A program made the translations under genes and the position numbers. The notes under the pieces were generated by a model. That model saw nothing but the letters and a program-made list of their open reading frames with translations. It was not told the DNA's origin and did no database searches. From contig JAJFTJ010000007.1 of NCBI GenBank assembly GCA_021373015.1, positions 1 to 43,134 of the forward strand: a DNA stretch of 43,134 nucleotides, read 5' to 3'. The DNA is from Nitrospiraceae bacterium. GTDB lineage: Bacteria > Nitrospirota > Thermodesulfovibrionia > Thermodesulfovibrionales > UBA1546. Of this stretch, positions 35,034-43,134 are shown one piece after another (position 1 is the first letter of the stretch; the number at the start of each line of letters is the position of its first letter).

Positions 35034-35780
35034 TTATTTTTTGAGTCTTCTGAGTCTTTCGCTGACTTTCTTTTTGACAGCTTCGTCTGATGAAAGATTA
35101 AGGAATGTGTGATAGTGGCTTACAGCTTCCTGTTCATTGTTCTCTGACTCAAGAAGAAGGGCGTAATTCAGATGAGCCTCGGCATATGATGGTTTTACTG
35201 AGAGAGCCTTTTTATACAAGACTTTTGCAGCAGCTGTGTCGCCAAGCATTTCTTGTGTAACAGCAAGATTGTTCATTGCCTCATAATAATCAGGCTTTAG
35301 TTGTATGGCTCTTGCATATTCAACAGCAGCCTCTTTGTATTTTCCCTGTTTTTTTAATGCAAGACCAAGATGATTGTAAATTACTGCATTATCAGGCTTA
35401 AGAAAGGATGCTCTTCTTAAGCCGCTCTCAGCTCCTGAATAGTTGTCGCTTTTAAGCATCACGAGCGAATCTTCTATAAGTTTTGCAGTATCCTCAGGCT
35501 TTGGTGCAAGCAAGATTTCTTTTTTTTCTTCGAGCTGTATTTTTTCAGGCGTTGGCTGGCTGATTGGCTGAAGCTTGGTTGTTTGCACTATCGGAGACTT
35601 TATGTCTTTGAAGAAGAAGTTCCAGACAAAGAATACACCGACCAATACAACGAATAACATGACCAATAAAATAATTTTTGTGCTGTCTTTGGAAATATAT
35701 GAATAGGATTTGTCCTGAAAAAGTTCTTTTTCTGTTTTTGTTTCTTCTGCTTTTTTAAGAGCCTTGAGAATTATACTCAT
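35034..35780 (-). CDS. Membrane-anchored tetratricopeptide repeat protein
   Basis: The 248 residues have a short cytoplasmic segment (MSIILKALKKAEE, resembling GspB-type N-termini), one membrane helix (about 36-57), a Pro-rich linker and TPR units from about residue 95 to 225 (NAVIYNHLGLALKKQGKYKEA, then YYEAMNNLAVTQEMLGDTAAA). The repeats would lie in the periplasm. Function unknown; a scaffold role in the envelope is likely. AAGGGGAC precedes the ATG, and the start overlaps lolA by 26 bases. Last gene of the uppP-ftsK-DUF1189-lolA run. Confidence 0.82.
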   Translation of the reverse strand: MSIILKALKKAEETKTEKELFQDKSYSYISKDSTKIILLVMLFVVLVGVFFVWNFFFKDIKSPIVQTTKLQPISQPTPEKIQLEEKKEILLAPKPEDTAKLIEDSLVMLKSDNYSGAESGLRRASFLKPDNAVIYNHLGLALKKQGKYKEAAVEYARAIQLKPDYYEAMNNLAVTQEMLGDTAAAKVLYKKALSVKPSYAEAHLNYALLLESENNEQEAVSHYHTFLNLSSDEAVKKKVSERLRRLKK

Positions 35781-36402
35781 AAATATTTGTCCCCTTTGGC
35801 AGAGAAAAATTAAAAATTGAATCCTTGACGCCTGTATTTATCTCTATATTCTCGAGTCTTATTTCCACTTTATTTGAATAGGTGTCGTTGATAACAAAAT
35901 ATTTTATCGGAAAATTTTCAGCCGATGTCTCGATCTCTATCGAAACAATATTGGACATTGGCTTCTTGGGTTTGAGAATGAGCCTGTCATTCTTTTTTGT
36001 TATATTGAATTCTTCATTGATATTTCCAAAGCCATTCAACAGCGCAACAGGCGCCTGCCCGTATGTCTGCCTGTCAAAATTACCTTTGTAAGCCTGCTTG
36101 TCGGTTTTTTTGTAGATTATTATTCTGTCATTGTTAATGATTACTTCTTGCGGTTTTTCTCCTTTGTATTCCCATCTCATCTTCGAGGGTCTTTTTATCA
36201 GGAGACTGCCTTTGTATGTCTCTGTTTTTTTAAGGTCTTTTATGTAGCTTTTCTGAATAAAACTGCCTTTTATATCTTCTATCTTTGAATAGGCATTTTG
36301 TATCTTCTGAACATCTTCCTCCACTGTTGATGCAGAAGAAAGATTGCAGATGAATAAAGATATGAAAAGAACTGCTGTAAGTTTAATGTATGGCATCTTC
36401 AT
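35755..36402 (-). CDS. lolA: Outer-membrane lipoprotein carrier protein LolA
   Basis: LolA carries lipoproteins across the periplasm. The 215-residue product has a signal peptide (about 1-24, ending CNLSSAS) and the family N-terminal half: QNAYSKIEDIKGSFIQKSY, GSLLIKRPSKMRWEYKGEKP and the VIINNDRIIIYKK strand. The C-terminal half is less conserved, as usual. It lies two bases after the DUF1189 stop, with no clear Shine-Dalgarno. lgt and lspA nearby complete the lipoprotein theme, though on the other strand. Confidence 0.88.
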   Translation of the reverse strand: MKMPYIKLTAVLFISLFICNLSSASTVEEDVQKIQNAYSKIEDIKGSFIQKSYIKDLKKTETYKGSLLIKRPSKMRWEYKGEKPQEVIINNDRIIIYKKTDKQAYKGNFDRQTYGQAPVALLNGFGNINEEFNITKKNDRLILKPKKPMSNIVSIEIETSAENFPIKYFVINDTYSNKVEIRLENIEINTGVKDSIFNFSLPKGTNIYEYNSQGS

Positions 36403-36404
36403 AA

Positions 36405-37190
36405 TTATTGTTTTATCTCAACTTCTTTCCCAGAAATAGACCTTACTGCAAAATAAAGATAACACATAGCAATTATAAAACATATGACCCACCAGAATGG
36501 AATCCTGCGGTTAATGTAACTGTAGACAGCATTTATAATAATAGCCGGTGTCATGGATACAATAGCAAGACTTATCAAAGCCTGATAATTCAGGTCTGTC
36601 TTTAATGCTCTGCCGAATATTTTTCCTATGAGCGCATATGCTAGTGCCTGAACAGTGCGGTAAGCATATAAAAAGAACAGGATGAACGGATATAAAATAA
36701 TAATAATCCATGTCCTGAATATATCAGTCCATTCATATAGATTGCTCTGGTTGATTGTGAAGCTTTCGATATCGGTCAGTTCTATTGTCCTTGTCTCTAT
36801 CTTGCTTTTTCTGATTAATAGTTTGTTTTTTGTAAGCAGCGCCTGGGCATTGGCGTCTTCAATAGAATTTATCTTTCCTGTAGTATCGATTACAATCAGC
36901 GGTCTGTCTGTCTCAGTATCATTTATTGTATAAGGCATACTCACATCTGTTGTAACAATGCCGTCTGTGATCTTAATTTCAGGCACCTGCTTTATTAATT
37001 TAGGAACTTCATTGTCAATAAATGTATTTAAGCTGGACTGCAGCTGAAACATCATTGGGATAGATATTAAGACAAGCAGAAGCAGAAGGTAAACAAATGA
37101 TATGCCTTTCCAGTCAGCTCCTACATCTTTATATAATGATTTTGAGAAAAAAGACATATACAGCGCATTGATAGTTGAATATTTTCTCAT
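36405..37190 (-). CDS. DUF1189 family membrane protein
   Basis: The 261 residues have an N-terminal hydrophobic segment (about 28-50), a periplasmic middle part with ITDGIVTTDVSMPY and PLIVIDTTGKI, and three to four hydrophobic segments from about 158 on. The FFSKSLYKDVG start and alternating extracytoplasmic beta-rich domain are typical of DUF1189, whose function is not known to me. AAGGAGAAG precedes the ATG, three bases after the ftsK stop. Confidence 0.78.
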   Translation of the reverse strand: MRKYSTINALYMSFFSKSLYKDVGADWKGISFVYLLLLLVLISIPMMFQLQSSLNTFIDNEVPKLIKQVPEIKITDGIVTTDVSMPYTINDTETDRPLIVIDTTGKINSIEDANAQALLTKNKLLIRKSKIETRTIELTDIESFTINQSNLYEWTDIFRTWIIIILYPFILFFLYAYRTVQALAYALIGKIFGRALKTDLNYQALISLAIVSMTPAIIINAVYSYINRRIPFWWVICFIIAMCYLYFAVRSISGKEVEIKQ

Positions 37191-37193
37191 TTT

Positions 37194-39245
37194 CTATCTT
37201 CTCCTTCTTAAAAAATCTCTGGGCTTGCCAGCTCCTTTTGGAGAACCCACCAGTCCGTCTTCTTCCATCAACTCCATGATTCGCGCAGCTTTGTTATAAC
37301 CTATTTTAAATCTTCTTTGTATTGAAGATATGGATATCTCACCAATAGATTCTGCGTGATCCAGAACCTTATAATATAATTCATCCCTGTCAGGCGAAGG
37401 CTCTGTGGTTTCAGGTTCCTGTATTCGTATCTGTTCAAAAGATGAAAAATCAGGTTCACCCTGAGCTTTTATGAATTCAGTCACCGAGGCTATCTCATCT
37501 TCAGTAATTAGCGCGCCGTGCACACGGATTATTTTAATGCCTGGAAGCATGAAGAGCATGTCTCCTTTTCCAAGAAGCTGTTCAGCGCCCTGTGAATCGA
37601 GAATTGTCCTTGAATCTATCTTTGAGGTGACCTGGAATGAGATCCTTGCAGGGAAATTCGCCTTTATAACGCCGGTTATGACATCGACTGAAGGTCTTTG
37701 AGTTGCAAGGATGAGATGTATGCCTGATGCGCGTGCCATTTGCGCGAGTCTTGCAATAGCATCCTCAACCTCATTTGCAGATGCAAACATCAGATCTGCA
37801 AGCTCGTCGATAAATACGACAATATAAGGGAGTTGTTCTTCGTCTGAAGCTTTTTTATTAAATCCTTCAATATTCTTTGCGCCTTTTTCAGCAAGCAGCC
37901 GGTATCTTCTTTCCATCTCATAGACCATTTTCCTGAGGGCCTCTGCCGCTTCTTTTGGATTCGTTATTACAGGGGAGATAAGATGCGGGATATTTTCATA
38001 TGCTGAAAGTTCAAGGAGCTTTGGATCTATCATGAGCATCTTAACTTCTTTTGGCGATGATTTATAGAGCAGGCTCATTACCATTGAATTTATCGAAACG
38101 CTTTTGCCTGAGCCTGTTGCCCCTGCAACAAGAAGGTGAGGCATTTTTGATAGGTCTGCAACAATGGGATTCCCGAATATATCCTTGCCCAGTGCAAGTG
38201 TGAGCCTTGAATGACTTTTTCTGAAATTATCAGAAGAGATTATTTCTCTTAATGAAACTGTCTCGCGCTGTCTGTTTGGAACCTCGATGCCTATTGCTGC
38301 CTTGCCTGCAACAGGAGAAACGCGTACGCCTGCGGCTTTGAGTGATAGTGCAAGATCGTCTGACAGGGACACAACCCTGTTTATCTTTACTCCCGGCGCT
38401 GGTTCGAATTCATACAAGGTTACTACCGGCCCGGGATATACCTGTATTACCTTGCCTTCGACGTCAAAATCAGCAAGTTTCTGCTCGAGCATATATGAAC
38501 TTGATAAAAGCTCATCTTTTTGGGGCCTTGTTGCTGAGTCGTAAGTTTTGAGCAGATCAAGAGGAGGAAGCTCATAGTCTCCGATTTTTCTGGAACGCAG
38601 AGCCTCGGCCTTTTGAATCTGACGGGGCTGAGCAGAAGCAGTTTTTTCAGGTTCAATATATACAAGAGGCTCATCATTCTCGATATATTCCTCTTCATCT
38701 TCCACAATAACCTTGCCTTTGTTTTTTTGTTTTTTCTTCATTGCAAGTGAAACAAGCGAGACAGGACTCAGTAATATTATTGAAGAAAGAAATATTGATA
38801 ATGTAAAGATATATGTCCCGGGTATAGATAGAAGACCTTTAATAAAATCACTAATCAAAAGTCCTGTCATTCCGCCGGGATTTGAATCAGGCTTTACATC
38901 AAAAGTGTCTGATAGAAGTGAAGCAAGCATGGTTGATGACAGGATAAAGAGCAAAGCTCCGATAATATAAAGCCTATTTTCTTTTTTACTGATAAGGCTT
39001 CTTACGCCGAATATAATAATAAAGACAGGTATGATTAAAGAAGTCAGTCCCAAACTCACAAAAAGCAGATCTGATATATAAGCTCCTACAATCCCGCCGT
39101 AGTTTTTTGCGGGCGAGCTTGTCGAAGTGAAAAAGGAAGGATCCCATTTTGTGTGGGTTACAAGAATGAGTGCAAGGTAAAACCCTCCAAGAATAAGGAT
39201 AACGCCTGTTATCTCGTCTTTTATTTTTCTTATTTTTTCAGCCAT
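37194..39245 (-). CDS. ftsK: DNA translocase FtsK
   Basis: Pumps DNA at the division septum and activates XerCD recombination. The 683 residues hold four N-terminal membrane segments (about 13-31, 55-80, 92-112, 145-170), a short linker, the alpha domain, then Walker A GATGSGKS (375-382), Walker B VVFIDEL (476-482) and a winged-helix gamma domain (about 620-683, RRFKIGYNKAARIMELMEEDGL). The linker is short compared with E. coli, as in SpoIIIE-type proteins. AGGAGCG precedes the ATG; 16 bases overlap uppP. Confidence 0.96.
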   Translation of the reverse strand: MAEKIRKIKDEITGVILILGGFYLALILVTHTKWDPSFFTSTSSPAKNYGGIVGAYISDLLFVSLGLTSLIIPVFIIIFGVRSLISKKENRLYIIGALLFILSSTMLASLLSDTFDVKPDSNPGGMTGLLISDFIKGLLSIPGTYIFTLSIFLSSIILLSPVSLVSLAMKKKQKNKGKVIVEDEEEYIENDEPLVYIEPEKTASAQPRQIQKAEALRSRKIGDYELPPLDLLKTYDSATRPQKDELLSSSYMLEQKLADFDVEGKVIQVYPGPVVTLYEFEPAPGVKINRVVSLSDDLALSLKAAGVRVSPVAGKAAIGIEVPNRQRETVSLREIISSDNFRKSHSRLTLALGKDIFGNPIVADLSKMPHLLVAGATGSGKSVSINSMVMSLLYKSSPKEVKMLMIDPKLLELSAYENIPHLISPVITNPKEAAEALRKMVYEMERRYRLLAEKGAKNIEGFNKKASDEEQLPYIVVFIDELADLMFASANEVEDAIARLAQMARASGIHLILATQRPSVDVITGVIKANFPARISFQVTSKIDSRTILDSQGAEQLLGKGDMLFMLPGIKIIRVHGALITEDEIASVTEFIKAQGEPDFSSFEQIRIQEPETTEPSPDRDELYYKVLDHAESIGEISISSIQRRFKIGYNKAARIMELMEEDGLVGSPKGAGKPRDFLRRRR

Positions 39246-39997
39246 AGCGCTCCTAGGATTGTGGCTGCCAGTATGAATCTGTAATATACAAAAACATTCA
39301 AGGTGTGTTTCCTGAAAAAATGCATGAGAAACTTGATGACAGCAAAACCAGCTATTGCAGATACTGCCAGTCCGACAATAAATAATTTCAAGTCATAATT
39401 ATCAGGAGATGCTACGAGTTTTTTGCCTTCAAGTAGTGTTGCTCCAAACACAGCAGGTGTTGAAAGCAGGAATGAGAATCTTGCAGCTTCGTCTCTTTTC
39501 ATCCCGCTGAAAAGACCTGCGGATATTGTGATGCCTGAGCGTGATACTCCAGGTATCAATGCAATTGCCTGACACAGGCCGATTATCACTGCGTCCTTAA
39601 GACTGATCTGTTTAACATCTTTTTCACCCCTGAATTTTTCTGATATAAGCATAATTATCGCAAAAATAATGAGAGTTGCAGCAATAATAGCGGGCAGTCT
39701 TAAATTATTTTCTATCTGATGGTGGAATAACAATCCTAGAATTGCTGCAGGGATTGTTCCGATAACCAGAAGCAGTAATAACTTTCTATTGTTTGAAAAG
39801 ATCTCTACCCAGTCTTTATAAAAGCATGCGAGCAGCGCCAGAAGTGTTCCTGCATGGAGCGCAACGTCGAAGGTTAAGGTGTTTACCTCTCCGCTCCAGT
39901 TAAAGAACCATGGAAGAAGTATTAGATGCGCTGTACTGCTTACAGGCAGAAATTCTGTTGCGCCCTGGATTATTCCAAGGATTATTGCCTCTATCAT
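39230..39997 (-). CDS. uppP: Undecaprenyl-diphosphatase
   Basis: Recycles the undecaprenyl carrier lipid of peptidoglycan synthesis in the inner membrane. The 255 residues have eight or so hydrophobic segments, QGATEFLPVSSTAHL (11-25) and the PGVSRSG motif (149-155) that together make the active site. No Shine-Dalgarno before the ATG; an extended -10 lies six bases upstream. First gene of the ftsK-DUF1189-lolA-TPR run. Confidence 0.96.
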   Translation of the reverse strand: MIEAIILGIIQGATEFLPVSSTAHLILLPWFFNWSGEVNTLTFDVALHAGTLLALLACFYKDWVEIFSNNRKLLLLLVIGTIPAAILGLLFHHQIENNLRLPAIIAATLIIFAIIMLISEKFRGEKDVKQISLKDAVIIGLCQAIALIPGVSRSGITISAGLFSGMKRDEAARFSFLLSTPAVFGATLLEGKKLVASPDNYDLKLFIVGLAVSAIAGFAVIKFLMHFFRKHTLNVFVYYRFILAATILGALWLKK

Positions 39998-40003
39998 CGT
40001 ATG

Positions 40004-40012
40004 ATTATACCA
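40004..40012 (-). promoter_or_regulatory. Extended -10 promoter of uppP-ftsK-DUF1189-lolA-TPR
   Basis: TGGTATAAT on the minus strand (40012-40004), a perfect extended -10, six bases before the uppP ATG. The start point (position 39997) would be the A of the ATG itself, giving a leaderless mRNA. No -35 is evident. Confidence 0.55.
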
Positions 40013-40033
40013 GATTAGTTGTTAAGGCTGAGG

Positions 40034-40456
40034 CTATTTTCTGAATACGCTGTGGCATTTTATGCAGAGCTTCAGCATTTTCTGCATCTGCTGCTGAACT
40101 GTAATCATATTCTTTTTTTTTGAGGCATTCACAAGTATTTCAGTCTCGCGGTGAAACTGATTATCAAGTCTTACAAATCTTTTAAACTGATTCTGGTTTT
40201 TTGAAAGAGTTATCTGCTGTCCTGATTTTAATCTGGTTTCGACCTCTTCTCTGATTTTATGGACTTCTTCGTATGCCGGTGCAATAATCTCGGGCTTATT
40301 AAAAACAATCGCGTCAATAGTTGTCTTGAAGGCTTTGTCAAGCGCAGCCATCTCTCTTATGACCAGAGCATCTGATCCCTGCTGCTGGGCATCTGAAATG
40401 GAAATGCCTGAAAAAAATATTACAGTTAAAATAAGGAGTATGACTCCGAGGCGCAT
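40034..40456 (-). CDS. Small exported c-type cytochrome, cytochrome c'/c556-like
   Basis: The 140 residues begin with a signal peptide (about 1-23, cleaved after SDA). The mature part is predicted helical, with one heme-binding CIKCH at 131-135, close to the C-terminus, as in cytochrome c' and c556. Two His residues (66, 102) could be considered, but c' usually has an open sixth position. Partner unknown. CAGGAGG precedes the ATG. It lies 33 bases after the rnj stop. Confidence 0.8.
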   Translation of the reverse strand: MRLGVILLILTVIFFSGISISDAQQQGSDALVIREMAALDKAFKTTIDAIVFNKPEIIAPAYEEVHKIREEVETRLKSGQQITLSKNQNQFKRFVRLDNQFHRETEILVNASKKKNMITVQQQMQKMLKLCIKCHSVFRK

Positions 40457-40489
40457 AATCTTTTCCTCCTGTTTAATGAAAGTAATTAA

Positions 40490-42145
40490 TTATACCTCAA
40501 ATATTATAGGAACTATCATAGGACTTTTTTCCATCTTGTTCCTAAGATATTTTTTTAGCACGCTTCTTATTTTTTCTTTGATAAGAGAGGAATCTGACAT
40601 TATCTCTCTGTCCAGCAGCTTTAAAGTTTCAGATACCAGACTCGAGACATCGCTTATCAGTTCAGGAGATGTATCTTCAAACACAAAACCTTTTGTTATG
40701 ATATCAGGCCCTGATACGATCTTCCCTGCCAGTTTTTCAACTGCAATAATTACAAGGACTATTCCATCCTGCCCGAGTCTTCGCCTGTCTCTGAGCACCA
40801 TTGCCTCGACATCTCCAACGCCTTTGCCGTCAATAAAAATTCTTCCTGAGATTGCCTTTCCATTTTTCTTTGCACCCTGCTCTGAAATTTCGAGAATCTC
40901 TCCGTTGTCCTGAATGAAAATATTTTCTTTAGGGATGCCGACCTTCTCTGCAAGATTTGAATGATACACAAGATGTCTGTATTCTCCGTGCACCGGCATA
41001 AAATATTTAGGTTTCACCATATTAAGCATGAGCTTGAGTTCTTCTTTTGAGGCATGTCCTGAGACATGAACCTCTGAGACCTTTTCGTATATGACATTTG
41101 CGCCTCTTCTGAATAAATGATTGATAATTCTTCCTATTGAGCGTTCATTGCCGGGGATCATTTTTGCTGAGAGTATTACTGTATCACCGCTTTTTACTTT
41201 TATTTGTTTATGTTCGTCTGTTGCAATCCTTGAAAGAACACTCATCGGTTCTCCCTGGCTTCCAGTTGTTATTATCACAACCTCTTTGTCATCCAGGTTT
41301 TTCAGATCTTCCAAACGAAGCCATGTGTCTTTTGGCAGTTTTAAATAACCAAGATCAAGCGCTATCTGAGCATTTGAGACAATGCTCTTGCCGCAGAGGA
41401 TTATTTTTCTATTGAATTTTATCGCAACATCAATTGCCTGCTGGATTCTGTGTATGTTTGATGCAAATGTCGCAATTATCAATCTGCCTTGCGAAGTTGC
41501 GAATATATCTTCAAATGCCCTTCTTACTTCTTTTTCTGAAAAAGTAAATCCGCCTTTTTCAGCATTAGTGCTGTCAGAGAGAAGAAGAAGCGTTCCTTTT
41601 TCCCCATATTCGGAAAATCTGTGGAAGTCCATAAGATGTCCGTCAACAGGCGTTGGATCCAATTTGAAATCTCCTGTATGCACTATTTTCCCAAGAGGAG
41701 TATCGATCCCAAGTCCTACGCCGTCAACAATACTGTGTGTAACTCGGATAAATTCAACTTTAAAGCTTCCGAGTGTGATTATATCGCGAGCCTTTACAGG
41801 AATGAGTTCGGATTTTTCAAGCGAGTGCTCCTTTAGTTTTTCCTTTACAAAGCCGAGAGTAAGAGGCGTACCGTATATGGGAACATCAATTTCTTTTAAA
41901 AGAAAGGGAAGTGCGCCTGTATGGTCTTCGTGCCCGTGTGTGATGACTATTCCTCTGATATTTTCTTTTTTTGAGATAAGATACGAAAAGTCAGGTATGA
42001 CAAAATCAACTCCTAGCATATCTTCTTCAGGGAACATGAGTCCGGCATCGACTATTATGATGTCATTACCGTATTCTAAAACGGTCATGTTGAGGCCGAT
42101 TTCCTCAACACCGCCTAGAGGGACAACTCGAAGAACTTTCTCCAT
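40490..42145 (-). CDS. rnj: Ribonuclease J
   Basis: Metallo-beta-lactamase ribonuclease with 5'-3' exo and endo activity in mRNA decay and rRNA maturation. The 551 residues show the zinc motif HGHEDH (70-75), the GDFKLDPTPVDG block, the beta-CASP region (TTGSQGEPMS) and VHVSGHASKEEL, plus a C-terminal domain. No Shine-Dalgarno precedes the ATG; an extended -10 lies eight bases upstream. It precedes the cytochrome gene. Confidence 0.96.
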   Translation of the reverse strand: MEKVLRVVPLGGVEEIGLNMTVLEYGNDIIIVDAGLMFPEEDMLGVDFVIPDFSYLISKKENIRGIVITHGHEDHTGALPFLLKEIDVPIYGTPLTLGFVKEKLKEHSLEKSELIPVKARDIITLGSFKVEFIRVTHSIVDGVGLGIDTPLGKIVHTGDFKLDPTPVDGHLMDFHRFSEYGEKGTLLLLSDSTNAEKGGFTFSEKEVRRAFEDIFATSQGRLIIATFASNIHRIQQAIDVAIKFNRKIILCGKSIVSNAQIALDLGYLKLPKDTWLRLEDLKNLDDKEVVIITTGSQGEPMSVLSRIATDEHKQIKVKSGDTVILSAKMIPGNERSIGRIINHLFRRGANVIYEKVSEVHVSGHASKEELKLMLNMVKPKYFMPVHGEYRHLVYHSNLAEKVGIPKENIFIQDNGEILEISEQGAKKNGKAISGRIFIDGKGVGDVEAMVLRDRRRLGQDGIVLVIIAVEKLAGKIVSGPDIITKGFVFEDTSPELISDVSSLVSETLKLLDREIMSDSSLIKEKIRSVLKKYLRNKMEKSPMIVPIIFEV

Positions 42146-42153
42146 TAACTGAG

Positions 42154-42162
42154 ATTATATCA
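42154..42162 (-). promoter_or_regulatory. Extended -10 promoter of rnj
   Basis: TGATATAAT on the minus strand (42162-42154), eight bases before the ATG. The start point near 42147 predicts a leader of about two bases. Confidence 0.55.
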
Positions 42163-42201
42163 GATTGTAGATGGGTATTTATAGTGATGAAAACGTACTT
42201 G

Positions 42202-43134
42202 TTATCCCTTGATAACGCCCAGCGGCCTTAATCTTGCAACTTTTTTTGATATGCCTGCCTCATGTACAACATCAACAACATTTGAGATGTCTTTGTATGC
42301 TTCCGACATTTCTTCAGCAAGTGTATCCCTGCCGACAGAGCGGACAATAATTCCCTTATCTTCCATCTCGCGCCAGATTGCGCGGCCTTTTGCTTTTTTA
42401 ATCGCCTGATGTCTTGAAAGCACTCTTCCTGCGCCATGACATGTTGAACCAAATGTCTCGTTCATTGCTTTTGCAGTTCCAAGCAATATGTATGATGCAC
42501 GCCCCATGTCTCCGGGAATTAATACAGGCTGACCAATATTTTTGTAAATTGCAGGAAGTTCGGGATGTCCGGGAGGAAATGCCCTTGTTGCTCCTTTTCT
42601 GTGAACTATTAATTTTTGTTTTTTTCCGTTTATTGTGTGCTCTTCTATTTTAGCTATGTTGTGAGCGACATCATAAATAAGATTCATCGATAAACTGTCT
42701 GGAGACATGCCGAAAAATTTTATGAAGGTTTCTCTTGTCCAGTGCATTATGCATTGTCTGTTTGCCCATGCATAATTTGCAGCAGCCTTCATTGCAGAAA
42801 GGTAATCCTCAGCTTCAGTAGAACTATACGGAGCGCAGGCAAGTTCTCTGTCAGAAAGTGTGATCTTATATTTTTTTGAGGCGTTTCCCATTGTCTCAAG
42901 AAAATCTGTGCAGACCTGATGTCCGAAACCCCTTGAGCCTGTGTGGATCATGACAGTGACCTGTTCTTTAAATACCCCGAGTGTATTTGCTGCTGTTTCG
43001 TCGTATATTTCATCGACATACTGTATTTCGAGAAAGTGATTGCCGGAGCCCAGAGTTCCCTGTTGTGCCTTGCCTCTTTCATACGCCTTATCGCTTATGA
43101 TCTCAGGGTCAGCGCCTTCCATACATCCGCCTGA
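42202..43134 (-). CDS. rtcB: RtcB RNA ligase (partial, N-terminus outside the window)
   Basis: RtcB joins 2',3'-cyclic phosphate and 5'-OH RNA ends with GTP and manganese. About 310 C-terminal residues are present. They show GTLGSGNHFLEIQ, the HTGSRGFGHQV block, HRKGATRAFPPG and the FGSTCHGAGRVLSR motif whose His is guanylylated. The reading frame stays open to the window end (SGGC before MEGADPE), so the ATG at 43122 is internal and the true start lies beyond. No archease gene is seen on the visible side. Confidence 0.95.
   Translation of the reverse strand, partial: SGGCMEGADPEIISDKAYERGKAQQGTLGSGNHFLEIQYVDEIYDETAANTLGVFKEQVTVMIHTGSRGFGHQVCTDFLETMGNASKKYKITLSDRELACAPYSSTEAEDYLSAMKAAANYAWANRQCIMHWTRETFIKFFGMSPDSLSMNLIYDVAHNIAKIEEHTINGKKQKLIVHRKGATRAFPPGHPELPAIYKNIGQPVLIPGDMGRASYILLGTAKAMNETFGSTCHGAGRVLSRHQAIKKAKGRAIWREMEDKGIIVRSVGRDTLAEEMSEAYKDISNVVDVVHEAGISKKVARLRPLGVIKG

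Noticed and set aside
41382-42152. Long plus-strand frame opposite rnj
   Set aside because: It mirrors the RNase J reading frame, which has complete family motifs; the plus-strand product resembles no family.
1-43134. CRISPR array, tRNA genes, phage or transposase genes
   Set aside because: No regularly spaced repeats, no cloverleaf-like segments in the gaps, and no transposase or integrase-like protein were seen.

Overview
The window is a compact bacterial chromosome segment with moderately low G+C by eye. Genes often overlap by 1-4 bases and no gap exceeds about 240 bases. A LolA homologue, an exported CxxCH cytochrome and an Lgt/LspA lipoprotein pathway point to a two-membrane cell. The mix of RNase J, FtsK, EF-G paralogue, rpmE-DUF1385-prfA-prmC and aroQ-pepP-efp-accB-accC blocks, with moderate A+T, suggests Nitrospirota (Thermodesulfovibrio-like) or a related deep lineage. 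That placement is an inference; no 16S rRNA gene is present.

Positions 1-14770 hold the end of tuf followed by a fused S10-spc-alpha ribosomal superoperon (rpsJ to rplQ), closed by a strong terminator. The usual order is kept, but rpmD (L30) is absent between rpsE and rplO, and adk is absent between secY and map. rplE carries a Lys/Glu/Val/Pro-rich N-terminal extension of about 150 residues. An internal extended -10 promoter sits directly in front of infA.

14771-18105 is an accessory stretch: a secreted orphan protein between inverted 9-mers, an acyl-CoA (propionyl/acetyl-CoA) synthetase and a PPC/DUF296 protein. 18198-22479 is aroQ-pepP-efp-accB-accC-pilZ (shikimate step, peptidase, EF-P, first step of fatty acid synthesis). 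22567-26905 is rpmE-DUF1385-prfA-prmC, with an opposite-strand methyltransferase gene inserted between prfA and prmC and bordered by related palindromes. 26965-33631 is rseC-like, EF-G paralogue, ileS, lspA and lgt (translation and lipoprotein maturation).

The rest is mainly on the minus strand: tsaD (with a small plus-strand CMD-like gene), then the envelope operon uppP-ftsK-DUF1189-lolA-TPR, a c-type cytochrome, RNase J and a partial rtcB.

The most notable genome-scale pattern is that several transcription units (infA, prmC, rseC, uppP, rnj, possibly tsaD) have a -10 hexamer, mostly in extended TGnTATAAT form, only 5-10 bases before the start codon and no Shine-Dalgarno sequence. This predicts leaderless mRNAs. 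Units such as prpE, aroQ and rpmE instead have a promoter plus a leader with a clear Shine-Dalgarno. No tRNA, rRNA, CRISPR array or complete insertion sequence was seen.
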